Of a DNA stretch of 64,000 nucleotides, positions 52,217 through 61,508 are shown one piece after another (the stretch's first letter is position 1; every line of letters starts with the position of its first letter). This stretch comes from Deltaproteobacteria bacterium (GTDB lineage: Bacteria > Myxococcota_A > UBA9160 > SZUA-336): assembly GCA_016875225.1 (NCBI GenBank), contig VGRW01000006.1, forward strand, positions 24,426 to 88,425. Direction: 5' to 3'. Below the pieces are notes generated by a model. It worked only from the letters and a program-made list of their open reading frames with translations. It ran no database searches and was not told where the DNA came from. Made by a program: the position numbers and the translations under genes.

Positions 52217-52681
52217 CTAGGGGCTTGCGATCTGGGTGCGGAAGTTCGCCGAGGCGTTCACGAACTCCTGCAGGCTCTGGTTGAAGCGGAAGTAGAGGTC
52301 CTTCTTCAGCACGTCATCCGAGGTCACGCGAAGCGGCTCACCCAGGTGCGAGAGCCGGTTCAGCGTGTGCTCGAGGTCGGGCCGCCCGCCGCCCACAGCG
52401 ATGCTCTCGATCATCTCGCGCCAGGTGGCGAGCGGAGCCTCGAGCGCGAAGTCGGCGCTGGCCGCATCGGCCGGGCCCGCTTCGCGCACGTCGACCGCGT
52501 CGAACTCCTCGAAGGTGACCAGCGCCGACCACGGCCGGCCGCCCGCGCCGCCGTCGCTCACGGTGAAGAGCACCGTGCAGTCGACGTAGCCGAGCTGGAT
52601 CTGGCGCGCGCGGCTCTCGTGCATCAGCTGCGCGAGGCGCTGGAACCAGGCGACGGACGGGAACGCAATCGTGTCGGCCAT
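52217..52681 (-). CDS. Conserved hypothetical protein, SCP2-like
   Basis: 154 residues, soluble, no signal peptide. The pattern 'VDCTVLFTVSDG...ALVTFEEFDAVDV...ADFALEAPLATWREMIESI' (short blocks) has the alternating strands and the late amphipathic helix of SCP2-type sterol/lipid carriers, and 'LTWREMI'-like helices are common there. The similarity is by eye and weak. Sits between ferredoxin and diiron genes, 1 bp from the latter. Confidence 0.45.
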   Translation of the reverse strand: MADTIAFPSVAWFQRLAQLMHESRARQIQLGYVDCTVLFTVSDGGAGGRPWSALVTFEEFDAVDVREAGPADAASADFALEAPLATWREMIESIAVGGGRPDLEHTLNRLSHLGEPLRVTSDDVLKKDLYFRFNQSLQEFVNASANFRTQIASP

Positions 52682-52682
52682 G

Positions 52683-53873
52683 CTAGCGCCCTCCCCACGG
52701 CGCGACGGTGGGCAGCTTGATGCGACCGCGCCGGTCGAAGCCGGCGCGTTCGCAGCGCTGCAGGTACTCCTCCATGAACATGCTCCACAGCTTGGTGAAG
52801 CCCTGCATGCCCTGATCGATCTTGTCGATTCCCCCGCCCAGCAGCACCGCGACCGGCTCGACCAGCGCGGCCTCGGTGAACGCGGTGAGGATCACCTGCT
52901 CGCCGACGTCGGCGAAGCGGTGCAGCTCCTCCAGCGCGCCCGCGCGATCGGAGTGGTGATCGAGATACCACTTGAGCTGCATCACGCCGTACGAGACGTG
53001 GCGCGCCTCGTCTTGCAGGCAGCGCCGGAAGATCTCCTTGTCGACGTGCGTCTTGGCGATCATCTCGCCGGAACGGAACACCGAGAGAACCAAGCCCTCA
53101 CCGAGCACGTTCAGCAGGAACGTGCCCATCGTGTGCGTGGGCGCGTCGAGGATGGCCTTCAGCGCCCACTCGAACCCGGGCGAGGAGTGCCGCAGGCCGC
53201 CACCCGCGATCGCGCGCTTCCGGAACACCTCCTGGTGTCGCGCCTCGTCCATGATCTGGGTGGTGAGGAAGCTCTTCACCTCGAGGAAGTCCTGCGGGAT
53301 CCGCACCAGCCACTTGGCCGGGAAATCGCCGGCCACGAACTCGACCTCGGTTAGGAACGTGTAGAGCTGGCAGGTCGCCTTCTCGAGGTCGTCCGGCAGC
53401 TTCTCGAGCTCCTTCCACTCGATGTCGCGCGTCGCGTTCCACTGGCGCGCCTTCGCCTCCTCGTAGAGCGTGATCACGTTCTCGGCCCAGAGCTCGCGGC
53501 CGTCGAGCACCGTGTAGTCGTCGATGATCGGCATCTCGTCGCGGTAGGGATCGCGGACCGCGCCACGTGGCGCGAAGTTCAGCCAGTCGGCGACCTCGGG
53601 CACCGTGCCGTAGCCGGGGATCTGGTTGATGTCGGTGTAGGTCAGGCCGCGCGAGGAGGGCTTGGCGCGGCGACCCCAGTTCTCGCCGTCGTCGTTCAGC
53701 CAGTGCAGGGAGTACTTGCCGGCGTGCATCCGCTCGGCGTTGCGCTGCAGGATCTCGCTCCAGCGGCGCAGGCCCCCGCGGTAGCGCTCCTCGTACTGGG
53801 ACAGCTCCGCCTCGTGCAGAGGGATGTCGGTGGGAAGGGTCGGCAGCTCGTGGACGCGAATGGGTTCGGCCAT
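52683..53873 (-). CDS. Ferritin-like diiron protein, candidate oxygenase
   Basis: 396 residues from ATG 53873. A long helical region has two ExxH motifs, E210-ARH213 in 'MDEARHQEVF' and E289-ARH292 in 'QDEARHVSYG', plus isolated glutamates in 'TEVEFVAGDF' (~176-178) and 'VLGEGLVLSVF' (~259). That is a full diiron ligand set as in ribonucleotide-reductase-like or AurF-like oxygenases. The N-terminal ~100 residues are a separate, unrecognised part. With the adjacent ferredoxin and SCP2-like genes it looks like a redox-fed oxygenase system acting on a hydrophobic substrate; that is inference. Confidence 0.72.
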   Translation of the reverse strand: MAEPIRVHELPTLPTDIPLHEAELSQYEERYRGGLRRWSEILQRNAERMHAGKYSLHWLNDDGENWGRRAKPSSRGLTYTDINQIPGYGTVPEVADWLNFAPRGAVRDPYRDEMPIIDDYTVLDGRELWAENVITLYEEAKARQWNATRDIEWKELEKLPDDLEKATCQLYTFLTEVEFVAGDFPAKWLVRIPQDFLEVKSFLTTQIMDEARHQEVFRKRAIAGGGLRHSSPGFEWALKAILDAPTHTMGTFLLNVLGEGLVLSVFRSGEMIAKTHVDKEIFRRCLQDEARHVSYGVMQLKWYLDHHSDRAGALEELHRFADVGEQVILTAFTEAALVEPVAVLLGGGIDKIDQGMQGFTKLWSMFMEEYLQRCERAGFDRRGRIKLPTVAPWGGR

Positions 53874-53984
53874 GGATCCTCCGAATTGGGAGCTGGAATC
53901 GATCCGGCTACTACTGATAGCCTTGTCAATAGACCTTTTCAGACAAACTGCGAATCCTGTCAATAACTATTTCGGGGCATCCGC
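53874..53984. promoter_or_regulatory. Divergent control region with repeated TGTCAATA
   Basis: The gap between the diiron and TetR genes holds TGTCAATA at 53924-53931 and again at 53958-53965. On the minus strand each reads TTGACA, a perfect -35 hexamer. TTGTC at 53923-53927 and GACAA (about 53942-53946) also form an imperfect dyad. This AT-rich block is a good place for a TetR operator and the promoter of the diiron operon. Confidence 0.5.
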
Positions 53985-54602
53985 ATGAAAGCCAGGACCC
54001 GGGCGAGTCGCCTCGATCCCTCGGAGCGCAGGGCCCGGCTGCTCGCGCACGCGCTCGGGGTCTTCGGCCGTCGCGGCCTTGCCGCCGGACGGCACGCGGA
54101 GATCGCCCGCGAGAGCGGGGTCGCGGTCTCGACGGTGTTCGTCTACTTCCCGACCCGCGCCGAGCTCGTCGGCGCGGTTCTCGATGAGGTCGAGCAGTTC
54201 TACGTCGGGATGGTCGAGCGCGTGCTCGCGCTCGAGCTCCCCGCGCCGCGTGTCCTGCTCGCGCTGGCCACCGCGTTCGCCGATTCGGTGGACGAGCATC
54301 CCGAGTACGCGCGGCTCTGGCTGGAGTGGAGCGCGGCGATCCGCGACGAGGTCTGGCCGCGGTTCATCGCGTTCCAGGATCGCCTGACCGCGCGCGTCGC
54401 GCGCATCGTGGAGCGCGGCAAGTCGGAAGGCACGGTGGCGGCCAGCGTCGATGCCGAAGAGGATGCGCGCGTGATCGTGGCGGCCGCGCCCGTCGTCGCG
54501 CAGATGAAGTTCTCGGGACGCTCCCCGGAGCAGGTCGCGCGCTTCCTGCGCACGGTGGTCGAGACCACCCTGGGGCCGCTGGGCGCCGAGCGCCCCCGCT
54601 GA
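53985..54602 (+). CDS. TetR-family transcriptional regulator
   Basis: 205 residues. N-terminal HTH at ~15-62: 'RRARLLAHALGVFGRRGL', 'HAEIARESGVAVSTVFVYF' and 'TRAELVGAVL'. The helical C-terminal domain is typical in size. It diverges from the diiron-protein gene and probably represses it through the repeats in the shared gap. Not closely similar to the TetR protein at 21503. Confidence 0.88.
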   Translation: MKARTRASRLDPSERRARLLAHALGVFGRRGLAAGRHAEIARESGVAVSTVFVYFPTRAELVGAVLDEVEQFYVGMVERVLALELPAPRVLLALATAFADSVDEHPEYARLWLEWSAAIRDEVWPRFIAFQDRLTARVARIVERGKSEGTVAASVDAEEDARVIVAAAPVVAQMKFSGRSPEQVARFLRTVVETTLGPLGAERPR

Positions 54603-54611
54603 GCGAGGCGC

Positions 54612-56105
54612 TCAGGCCGGCTGCGCGAGAATCTCGAGCATCTCCGAGCGGGACGGGCCGACCACGAGCGGCGGGCGCTCGTGTCGGCGTGCGTGCGCGG
54701 CCAGCGCGGCGGCGGTGATCTCGGGTCGGCCCGTCAGATCCTCGGGCGCGTCGAGCATGTGCGCGACGCGCATCAGCGCGCGCATCACGTCGAGGTTCTC
54801 GCGCGTCGCCGGCATCAGGCCGTCGCGGACCACGCTCCGCGCGAAGCGGGCGGGGTCGACCGAGCCGTCGGCCTGCTCGAAGCGGAACGGATCCTCGCCG
54901 CGGCGCATGGCCTCGTTCACCGCCACCGCGTCGCGGTCCTGCGCCATCTGCGCGCGAAGCCACGGGGCGCCCTCGCGCTCGACCGCGGCGTCGAGCGCGA
55001 GCGCGAGCGCGCGGAGATCGTCCGGGTGCTTCGACATCGCGTCCGCCAGCGCGTACGAGGTGATCCAGGCCAGCGTACAGCCGCGTCCGGTGATCGGATT
55101 GGCGTGGACCAGCGAGTCGCCGATCGCCACGATCCCGAGCGCGAGCGGCTCGGAGTTCTCGACCATGTGGCGACGCACGTCGTTCAGGTTGGCCATGCCG
55201 TTGACCTCGGAGATCGGCGTCGAGACCTCCGGCTTCACCCACTCGATCAGCATGGGGATCGCATGGGTCGCGGCGTCGAAGCCGGGTCCGCGCAGCACCG
55301 CGCGCATCGGGTCGTCGTCGGGCGCCGCCGCGAGCGTGATCGAGAACGTGCCCGAGTCGCCCGGGAAGATCCCGAACTTGATGTAGCCGAGGTCGCCGCC
55401 GATCACGCCGTCCTGGTTCGGGCGCGGAACGCCGGGAAAAAGCCGGTAGAAGCGGGAGCTGTAGAAGATCCCGCAGGGCTGCTTCTCCTCGCGCGGGCGA
55501 GGCGCGCCGATCGCCTCGAGCCAGTCGGCGAGCTTCGTGCGCCGGCCGCTCGCGTCGACGACGAGATCGGCCGCGACGGTCTCGACCGCGCCGCTCCGTG
55601 TGCGCAGCTGCACTCCGGTCACCCGGGGGCGGGCGCCGCGCTCGCCCGAGGTGACCAGTCCCGTCACCTCGGCGCCGTCGCGGAACTCGACCAGGCCGGT
55701 CGCCAGCGCGTGCCGGCGCAGCGCCCACTCGAGCGTCACGCGCCGGCAGGCCAGGAGCACCACGTCGTCGTCGCCCGGCTCGAAGCTCGGGTCCTCGAAG
55801 TAGCGCCGCGCCTGCGCGCGAAACGTGATCTCCTCTGCGCCCAGCGATAGCAGCCGCGCGAGAAGCGCCGGCTCGCGCTCGCGGATCAGCTTCAACATGC
55901 GGCCGAGGAACGCGTGCGAGTGGCGCACCTGCGGCGAGCCGCGCCGGTCCCACGCGTCGAACGCCTGGTCCGGCGTCTCGGGGAGCGGCGTCGGATCCTT
56001 CTCGAGAATCGTCACGCGCTGGCCGCTTCGCGCCAGCGCGAGCGCCCCGATCAGGCCTGCGACCGAGCCCCCGACGAACACGACCTGCTTGCGATCTCGA
56101 CTCAC
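54612..56105 (-). CDS. FAD-dependent monooxygenase-like oxidoreductase
   Basis: 497 residues. FAD motif 'VVFVGGSVAGLIGALALARSG' in short form at ~8, 'TILEKDPTPLPETPD', the para-hydroxybenzoate-hydroxylase-like 'DLVVDASGRRTKL' (~170), and 'LALGIVAIGDSLVHANPITGRGC' as short blocks with the GD motif (~330). It fits the squalene-epoxidase/geranylgeranyl-reductase-like flavoprotein group. Substrate unknown. Convergent with TetR, 9 bp away; the next gene upstream is the VOC protein. Confidence 0.8.
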   Translation of the reverse strand: MSRDRKQVVFVGGSVAGLIGALALARSGQRVTILEKDPTPLPETPDQAFDAWDRRGSPQVRHSHAFLGRMLKLIREREPALLARLLSLGAEEITFRAQARRYFEDPSFEPGDDDVVLLACRRVTLEWALRRHALATGLVEFRDGAEVTGLVTSGERGARPRVTGVQLRTRSGAVETVAADLVVDASGRRTKLADWLEAIGAPRPREEKQPCGIFYSSRFYRLFPGVPRPNQDGVIGGDLGYIKFGIFPGDSGTFSITLAAAPDDDPMRAVLRGPGFDAATHAIPMLIEWVKPEVSTPISEVNGMANLNDVRRHMVENSEPLALGIVAIGDSLVHANPITGRGCTLAWITSYALADAMSKHPDDLRALALALDAAVEREGAPWLRAQMAQDRDAVAVNEAMRRGEDPFRFEQADGSVDPARFARSVVRDGLMPATRENLDVMRALMRVAHMLDAPEDLTGRPEITAAALAAHARRHERPPLVVGPSRSEMLEILAQPA

Positions 56106-56136
56106 GGCGCCAGCTCCTCGATTCGCGATCTCGCGC

Positions 56137-56994
56137 TCACGAGCGCGCCCGCTCGGGGTGCCCCGACCAGGTCCACGCCCATTTGCGCCGCGAGATGCCG
56201 AGCATCATGCCACCGAGCGCGGGCGGATGCAGAAACACGGTCTGCAGACCTTCCGCGTCGCGCTCGCCCGCGCCCGGAACCGCGGTGAACCCCGCGCCGC
56301 GGGCTCGCGCGCGCTCCTCGATCGCAGGCAGCTCCCCGCTCTCGGCAAAGGCCATGTAGAGAGATGGGCCACGCTTGGCGAAGAAGCGGCCCATCGTCTG
56401 GGTGGCGACGTGCGGGTGCACGATCTCGAAGCGGTGGAGGCGGTCGGGGTGGAAGAGCGTGAGAGTGCCGCGGTAGCCGTAGTGCGGAGATTCGATCGGG
56501 ACGAAGCTTTCCGCGTCGAGCCCGAAGACGTCGGCGCAGCGGGCCGTCGCGCTCGGCGCGTCGGCGACCAGATACGTGACTTCGTACAGTCCGTCGACCG
56601 CGCCGACCGCGGGCCGCCGCTCGCTCCGCGAGAGAACCAGCCGCAGCCCCGCAAGACCCGCGACGGGAGCGACGAAGGCTTGCCCCGCCTCGACGACGAC
56701 CGTCGCGTCTAGCGAGCGCAGCCGCGCCAGCAGCGCATCGAGATCCGCCGACGACGCGCCCGCCGCGAAGAGGTGCGCGCCATTGGCCCGTACCGCCTGC
56801 GCCACCGCACCCTCACCGTCGGGCTCGAGCAGCTCGATCGCGCCGTCGCCGAGCCGGAGCCGGGTGCGCCGGGCGGCGAGCGCCGAGATTCGATCTTCCC
56901 CATCCGGCTCCGCTCCGAGGATCGCGATCCACCCCGCGGCGGCCGCCTTCCGATCCGGCACCGCCATCTGCACCCGGTCGATTCGGTCGAGCAT
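56137..56994 (-). CDS. VOC-family protein, two-module
   Basis: 285 residues from ATG 56994, taken because sequence upstream is not protein-like. N-terminal VOC module 'DRVQMAVPDRKAAAAGW' (~5-120) and a second module starting near 'GLYEVTYLVADAP' (~150). The second has His in 'HRFEIVHPH', but first-module metal ligands are unclear. Related proteins include glyoxalase-like and dioxygenase-like enzymes. Same strand as the flavoprotein gene, 31 bp apart; divergent from the large secreted protein gene. Confidence 0.72.
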   Translation of the reverse strand: MLDRIDRVQMAVPDRKAAAAGWIAILGAEPDGEDRISALAARRTRLRLGDGAIELLEPDGEGAVAQAVRANGAHLFAAGASSADLDALLARLRSLDATVVVEAGQAFVAPVAGLAGLRLVLSRSERRPAVGAVDGLYEVTYLVADAPSATARCADVFGLDAESFVPIESPHYGYRGTLTLFHPDRLHRFEIVHPHVATQTMGRFFAKRGPSLYMAFAESGELPAIEERARARGAGFTAVPGAGERDAEGLQTVFLHPPALGGMMLGISRRKWAWTWSGHPERARS

Positions 56995-57074
56995 GCCTTT
57001 CGTGTACCACAACGCGCGGTTGCGCGGGCTGGCTGCCCGTCCGCGTGCGCTCGCCGCGCGCGGCGCGCCGAGGA

Positions 57075-57097
57075 ACGACGCGGCGTCGTGGTATTCT
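57075..57097. promoter_or_regulatory. Inverted repeat with -10-like box before the large secreted protein gene
   Basis: ACGACGC (57075-57081) and GCGTCGT (57083-57089) form a perfect dyad around one base, directly followed by TATTCT at 57092-57097, a plausible -10 hexamer for the plus-strand gene starting at 57155. Operator function is inferred from this arrangement. Confidence 0.4.
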
Positions 57098-57154
57098 GCT
57101 CTGGAGCGCAGTCGCCCCCGTCTCTGGTCGGTGTCGACCCCGGAGTTCCGTCGC

Positions 57155-60100
57155 GTGCGATTCCTTGCTGCCGCAGTCATGGCGTGCTCGCTGCTGGTCT
57201 GTGCCGATCTGGCGCGGGCCGCGTCTCGGACGTCGACCGGCGACGGCGCTTGGTGCGCAGCCGAGACCTGGGATCCGCCCGGAACGCCGGGCTCCAGCGA
57301 TCGGATCACGATCGCGCAGGGCCACCACGTCACGCTCGAGGGCGGGTGCGCGCAGGCAGCGGCCGACCTGACCATCGAGAGCGGAGCGCTCTCCAGCGTC
57401 GGCGGTCAGGTCCTCACGGTCGGTGATCCGATCGCGAGCTACGCGATCCGGAACGAGGGCACGATCGAGCTCTCCGGCGGGGACCGGCTCGAGATCGATT
57501 GCGACGCGGTCGACACCACGAACTGCGAGGTGGCGAATGTCGCGGGCGGTCTCTTTCGCGCTCGTGGTGTGCGGCTGGGAAGCGGCGTAGTCACCGCAGT
57601 CACGGGCGAGAACTGCCCCGCCAACTCCGACTTCCTGCCCGAAGCTCCGTTCCAGGCCGCGGACTGCACCGACGTCTCGATCGATGTCGATGGGCTCGGC
57701 GGGATCGAGGACGGCGACGCGCGTTTCGTCGGCCGCTACATCCGCTTCGGCTGGCCGTCGGCGCACCGCGGCACCTGGTACAGGATCGTCGGCGCGTCGG
57801 CCCCGAGTCGCCTCGTGCTCGACTACAACTCCGAGGGCCAGCAGGCGGCGAGAGGGATCGGCCCGTCGAGCCCGACCGCGACCGCGACGGTGGCGCAGGG
57901 CTCGACGACGGTGATCTGGCCGAGCGGGCTCGAAGGTGCCGACGCCCGCGCCAGTCTAGGGGCGTGGTTCGTCTGCGACGCGGACTGCCCGGCCGTGAGC
58001 AACGACTCGCCATTCGCGGGCGCCTCGTCCGAGCGGCTGCCGTGCTCCTCCGCACGGCGCATCGCCGACGTGCCGGTCAACGAGGGGCGGTTCTCGCTCG
58101 TCTCGGGCTACCCGAGCGCGAGCTGCTCGAACGGCGCCGCGGCGCGAATCATCGGCTCATCAGCCTCGACCGGGCGCTCCGCCGTCGAATACGTGGAGCG
58201 CTTCGCGGCTGGAGATCCATTCGTCGTTTGGAACCCAGTGACGCTCACGGTGCCCGAGGCGAACAAGCAGTTCGCGCCGGTGCAAAGCAAGACCGGTGCC
58301 GGACTGCGGTTCGAAGATGACTCCGTCGTCGATCTGGAAGGCGTGCGGATCTCGTTCTGGGGCCGGGGCGATGCGGCGTTCGGACTGGACTACGACCCGA
58401 TCGAGTCGCGGTTCACGGGCGCGAATACGACCGGAGCACTCTACCTGCGGCAGGTCGAGATCTCGCACTTCGGCGGCGGCGAGGCGGTGAAGTACAAGAA
58501 CATCAAGAACGGCCTTGGCGCAAACGAGGACGTGACCGCTCGCGATCCGCTGCCGACCGATCTGGGCGCGGATCCGTCGCGCGGACACGGTCTGTGGATC
58601 AACCGTTACGAGTACCCCGGCGGTGACGGGATCGTCGCGATCGTCGGTTGGCGCGGCACTCGCCTGGGCGACGACTGCATCGTCGTGAACGGCGATTCGA
58701 CCAGCGCCCCGAACCGGTACCAGTTCGCGCGGATCACGCTCGACCATCCGACCTGCACGTTCGCCTCGACGCTCGGGCAGCAGCCGTCGGCGCAGTGTCT
58801 GGACTTCCAGGACACGGATCTGATGCTCCGCGACGGTGTCGACATCCTGGCGCCGCTCTGCTCGAACTTTCACAACGGCGGCCTGATGTGGGTCGCGAAC
58901 CAGACCGGCGCCACCGCATCGGGGCGCTGGCTGGTCTCGGATGGCGTTTTCCAGAACCTTCAGGATTCGTGCGTCGGCGCGCCGACGAACGCCGATTACA
59001 ACGCATTCCGTGTGCTGGTAGTGAATTCGCTCTGCCGCAGTGTTCCCGCCTTCTCCGCCCAGCCCGGGGCGAGCTCGGACGGGATCGTGGGCGCCGACGT
59101 GTTCTCATCCTACGTGGCCGATGGTTTGCGCGGAATCGCCGAGGCGGACGTGGTCAGGGGCGCGTTCATCCGACTCGGCCGCGCCAACGGAGCGACCGGA
59201 CTCTACACCGGCTCGTCGAGACCCTGGTTCTTCACTTCGTCCGACCAGAGCTACGAAGACGTCGCGGTGACGAGGACGGACTGCCCGCCGGATCTCAGCT
59301 GCGGCTGGGCGCGCGGCTTCGACGTGGGGACTCACGACTCACTGACTTCGGACCTGTCACTCTTGCACGGCACGTTCGCGGGCCTCGCCTCGAGCCCCGG
59401 CGGCGTGGCCTGGCAGACCTCGGACAATCCGACGGCGCTCGCGGTCGTTCGGGATTCGGTCGTCTGGGACATTCGCGACCTGTTCATCGTGCAGGGAACC
59501 AGCGGCAATTTGACCGAGTCACACAATCTCTTCGTCGACACACCCAATTTCTGCACCTCGAGCGGAGGCTCCTGCCCGCCGCAGTCCGCCACGACGCTCT
59601 CTACTGGCGTCATCGCGGTCCGCTCGTCCGAAACCGACGACCTGACGCCGCTTCCGGGCACGACACCGTTCAGCATGGAAACCAGCGATTCGACTCCGGC
59701 CGGTGCGCGCGTCGCCGGCCCGGCGAGCTGGTCGCGGCTCGAGCGCGTGTATCCCCCGCTGCGCGACCTCGGCCGCCCGGGCGTCCGGATTCCCGGATAC
59801 GCCGTCGATTCGGACTTCGACGGGCTCTTCGACCTCCACGACGATTGTCCCTATGTGCCGCTCCAGTCGCTGCTCGAGCCGGGAGTCCCGGGCGAATGTG
59901 CGGCGCTCGCGGCGGGCTGCGGTCCGGGTCTCGAGGGAGTGCCGACCGCGTGCGGGCAGGGCGAGTGCGCGTCAACCGGAGTGTGCGCGAACGGCAGGGA
60001 CACCTGCCTGCCCGGCCTGCCGAGCGCGGAGCTGTGCGACGGTCTCGACAACGACTGCAACGGCGCCGTCGACGACAGCGACTCGGATGGCGATGGCGTC

Positions 60101-60499
60101 GGCGACTGCGCCGACAACTGCGTCCTCGTCGCCAACCCGCTCGTGGCGGAGGACTTCCTCGCGACCAACCCATGGGCGACGCTCACCGGCGGCCAGCGCG
60201 ACGACGACCGCGACGGCTATGGAAACGTCTGCGACGCGGACTTCACGCCGACGGGGACGTTGATCGGCACGGGCGACCTGACGCAGTTCCGCGCGAGCAA
60301 CGGCAAGAGCCGCGCCAGCGACCTGTGCGGCACGACCGGCGTGCAGCCCTGCGCCCGCTACGACCTCGACGAGCGAGGCTCGCTGATCAACTCGGCGGAC
60401 CTCGCGGTGTTCCGGAGCCTGAGCGGGAAGGCCGCGGGCCCGAAGTGTCCGGATTGCCCGCTCGCCTGCAGCGCGGGAAGCGACGGGAGCTGCGACTAG
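57155..60499 (+). CDS. Large secreted beta-helix protein with MopE-like and dockerin-like C-terminus
   Basis: 1,114 residues from GTG 57155, which gives a good signal peptide ('FLAAAVMACSLLVCADLARA', cleavage near residue 22); ATG 57179 is an alternative. Residues ~25-80 resemble a G8-type beta domain ('TWDPPGTPGSSDRITIAQGH'). Up to ~900 the sequence is strand-rich with many paired cysteines and right-handed beta-helix-like spacing. Residues ~955-990 have the MopE-type 'CDGLDNDCNGAVDD' and an Asp-rich calcium repeat. At ~1033-1095 two dockerin-like segments, including 'DLDERGSLINSADLAVF', precede a Cys-rich end. Likely a surface or secreted carbohydrate-related or adhesin-like protein; enzymatic role not shown. 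Confidence 0.75.
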   Translation: MRFLAAAVMACSLLVCADLARAASRTSTGDGAWCAAETWDPPGTPGSSDRITIAQGHHVTLEGGCAQAAADLTIESGALSSVGGQVLTVGDPIASYAIRNEGTIELSGGDRLEIDCDAVDTTNCEVANVAGGLFRARGVRLGSGVVTAVTGENCPANSDFLPEAPFQAADCTDVSIDVDGLGGIEDGDARFVGRYIRFGWPSAHRGTWYRIVGASAPSRLVLDYNSEGQQAARGIGPSSPTATATVAQGSTTVIWPSGLEGADARASLGAWFVCDADCPAVSNDSPFAGASSERLPCSSARRIADVPVNEGRFSLVSGYPSASCSNGAAARIIGSSASTGRSAVEYVERFAAGDPFVVWNPVTLTVPEANKQFAPVQSKTGAGLRFEDDSVVDLEGVRISFWGRGDAAFGLDYDPIESRFTGANTTGALYLRQVEISHFGGGEAVKYKNIKNGLGANEDVTARDPLPTDLGADPSRGHGLWINRYEYPGGDGIVAIVGWRGTRLGDDCIVVNGDSTSAPNRYQFARITLDHPTCTFASTLGQQPSAQCLDFQDTDLMLRDGVDILAPLCSNFHNGGLMWVANQTGATASGRWLVSDGVFQNLQDSCVGAPTNADYNAFRVLVVNSLCRSVPAFSAQPGASSDGIVGADVFSSYVADGLRGIAEADVVRGAFIRLGRANGATGLYTGSSRPWFFTSSDQSYEDVAVTRTDCPPDLSCGWARGFDVGTHDSLTSDLSLLHGTFAGLASSPGGVAWQTSDNPTALAVVRDSVVWDIRDLFIVQGTSGNLTESHNLFVDTPNFCTSSGGSCPPQSATTLSTGVIAVRSSETDDLTPLPGTTPFSMETSDSTPAGARVAGPASWSRLERVYPPLRDLGRPGVRIPGYAVDSDFDGLFDLHDDCPYVPLQSLLEPGVPGECAALAAGCGPGLEGVPTACGQGECASTGVCANGRDTCLPGLPSAELCDGLDNDCNGAVDDSDSDGDGVGDCADNCVLVANPLVAEDFLATNPWATLTGGQRDDDRDGYGNVCDADFTPTGTLIGTGDLTQFRASNGKSRASDLCGTTGVQPCARYDLDERGSLINSADLAVFRSLSGKAAGPKCPDCPLACSAGSDGSCD

Positions 60500-60515
60500 C
60501 GGTCGAGGGCAGCAC

Positions 60516-61490
60516 ATGGTTCGCATGCTTCGTCTGTTCGGAGCAGCCGGGTTGCACACGCTCCACGCCCGGCTGCGGCACGGCCCGAGAAGAGCGTCGT
60601 GGTCGTTCGGCTTCGAGTGGACGGTCCGCTACCTGCGCGCGGACTGGGACGATTCGGCGGACTGGTCGCCGGCTCGCCTGCGCGCGGACATGGACCGGCG
60701 GCCGTACCCGAGCGTCTTCGCGAGGCGATCGCGGCAAGAGCCGATCTCGCTCGGCGGCGTTCCGGCGCTGCGCGTCGTGCCGCCGGGGGCGCGCGCGGGG
60801 GCGGCGATTCTCTACTTCCACGGAGGGTCCTACGCGTACGGGTCGGCGCGGACGACACACGCGGAGCTGCTCGCGCGGCTCGCGGTCGCGAGCGGCGTCG
60901 AGGTCGTCGGCGTGGACTACCGACTCGCGCCCGAGCACCGCTACCCGGCACAGCTCGAGGACGCGTGCGCCGCGTTCGATGCGCTCGTGGGCGCGGGCAC
61001 GCCGCCGGGCGCGATCGTGGTCGCAGGCGACTCGGCGGGCGGGAATCTCGCGATCGCGCTGCAGCTCGCGCTTCGCGATCTGGGCCGGCCTCAGGCGGCT
61101 GGCGCGGCGCTCGTCTCGCCGTGGGTCGACCTGACCCTGCCCGGCGCGTCCTACACCGAGAACGATCGCTTCGACTTCGGCACGCGAGGGGTGCTCGCGC
61201 GGCAGGCGGCGGACTTCGCGGGGGAAATCCCGCTCGACGATCCGCGCGTCTCGCCAACGTACGCGGAGCTTGCGGGACTCTCGCCGACCCTGATCACGGT
61301 CGGCGAGCTTGAGATTCCGCGCGACGACATCCTGCTCTTTGCGGCGCGACTCGAGCGGGCCGGCGTCGAGGTCGCGCTGCACGTCGCGAAGGACATGCCA
61401 CACAACGCGCCGGTCTTCGCCGCGCTCCACCCGGAGGGCCTCGCGGCGCTGGAGGCCGTGGCGCGCTTCGCGCGCGAGCGACTGGCCTGA
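60516..61490 (+). CDS. HSL-type alpha/beta hydrolase (esterase/lipase)
   Basis: 324 residues. Hormone-sensitive-lipase family signatures: oxyanion 'YFHGGSYAYGS' (~100), 'VDYRLAPEHRYPA' (~130), nucleophile 'GDSAGGN' with Ser near 169, an Asp in the late region and His in 'DMPHNAPVF' (~295). No signal peptide, so cytosolic. Hydrolyses short or medium acyl esters, possibly lactone or steroid esters. It follows the large secreted protein by 16 bp and may share its transcript, but the roles look unrelated. Confidence 0.88.
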   Translation: MVRMLRLFGAAGLHTLHARLRHGPRRASWSFGFEWTVRYLRADWDDSADWSPARLRADMDRRPYPSVFARRSRQEPISLGGVPALRVVPPGARAGAAILYFHGGSYAYGSARTTHAELLARLAVASGVEVVGVDYRLAPEHRYPAQLEDACAAFDALVGAGTPPGAIVVAGDSAGGNLAIALQLALRDLGRPQAAGAALVSPWVDLTLPGASYTENDRFDFGTRGVLARQAADFAGEIPLDDPRVSPTYAELAGLSPTLITVGELEIPRDDILLFAARLERAGVEVALHVAKDMPHNAPVFAALHPEGLAALEAVARFARERLA

Positions 61491-61508
61491 GCGAGGCGCC
61501 CGCGTCGC

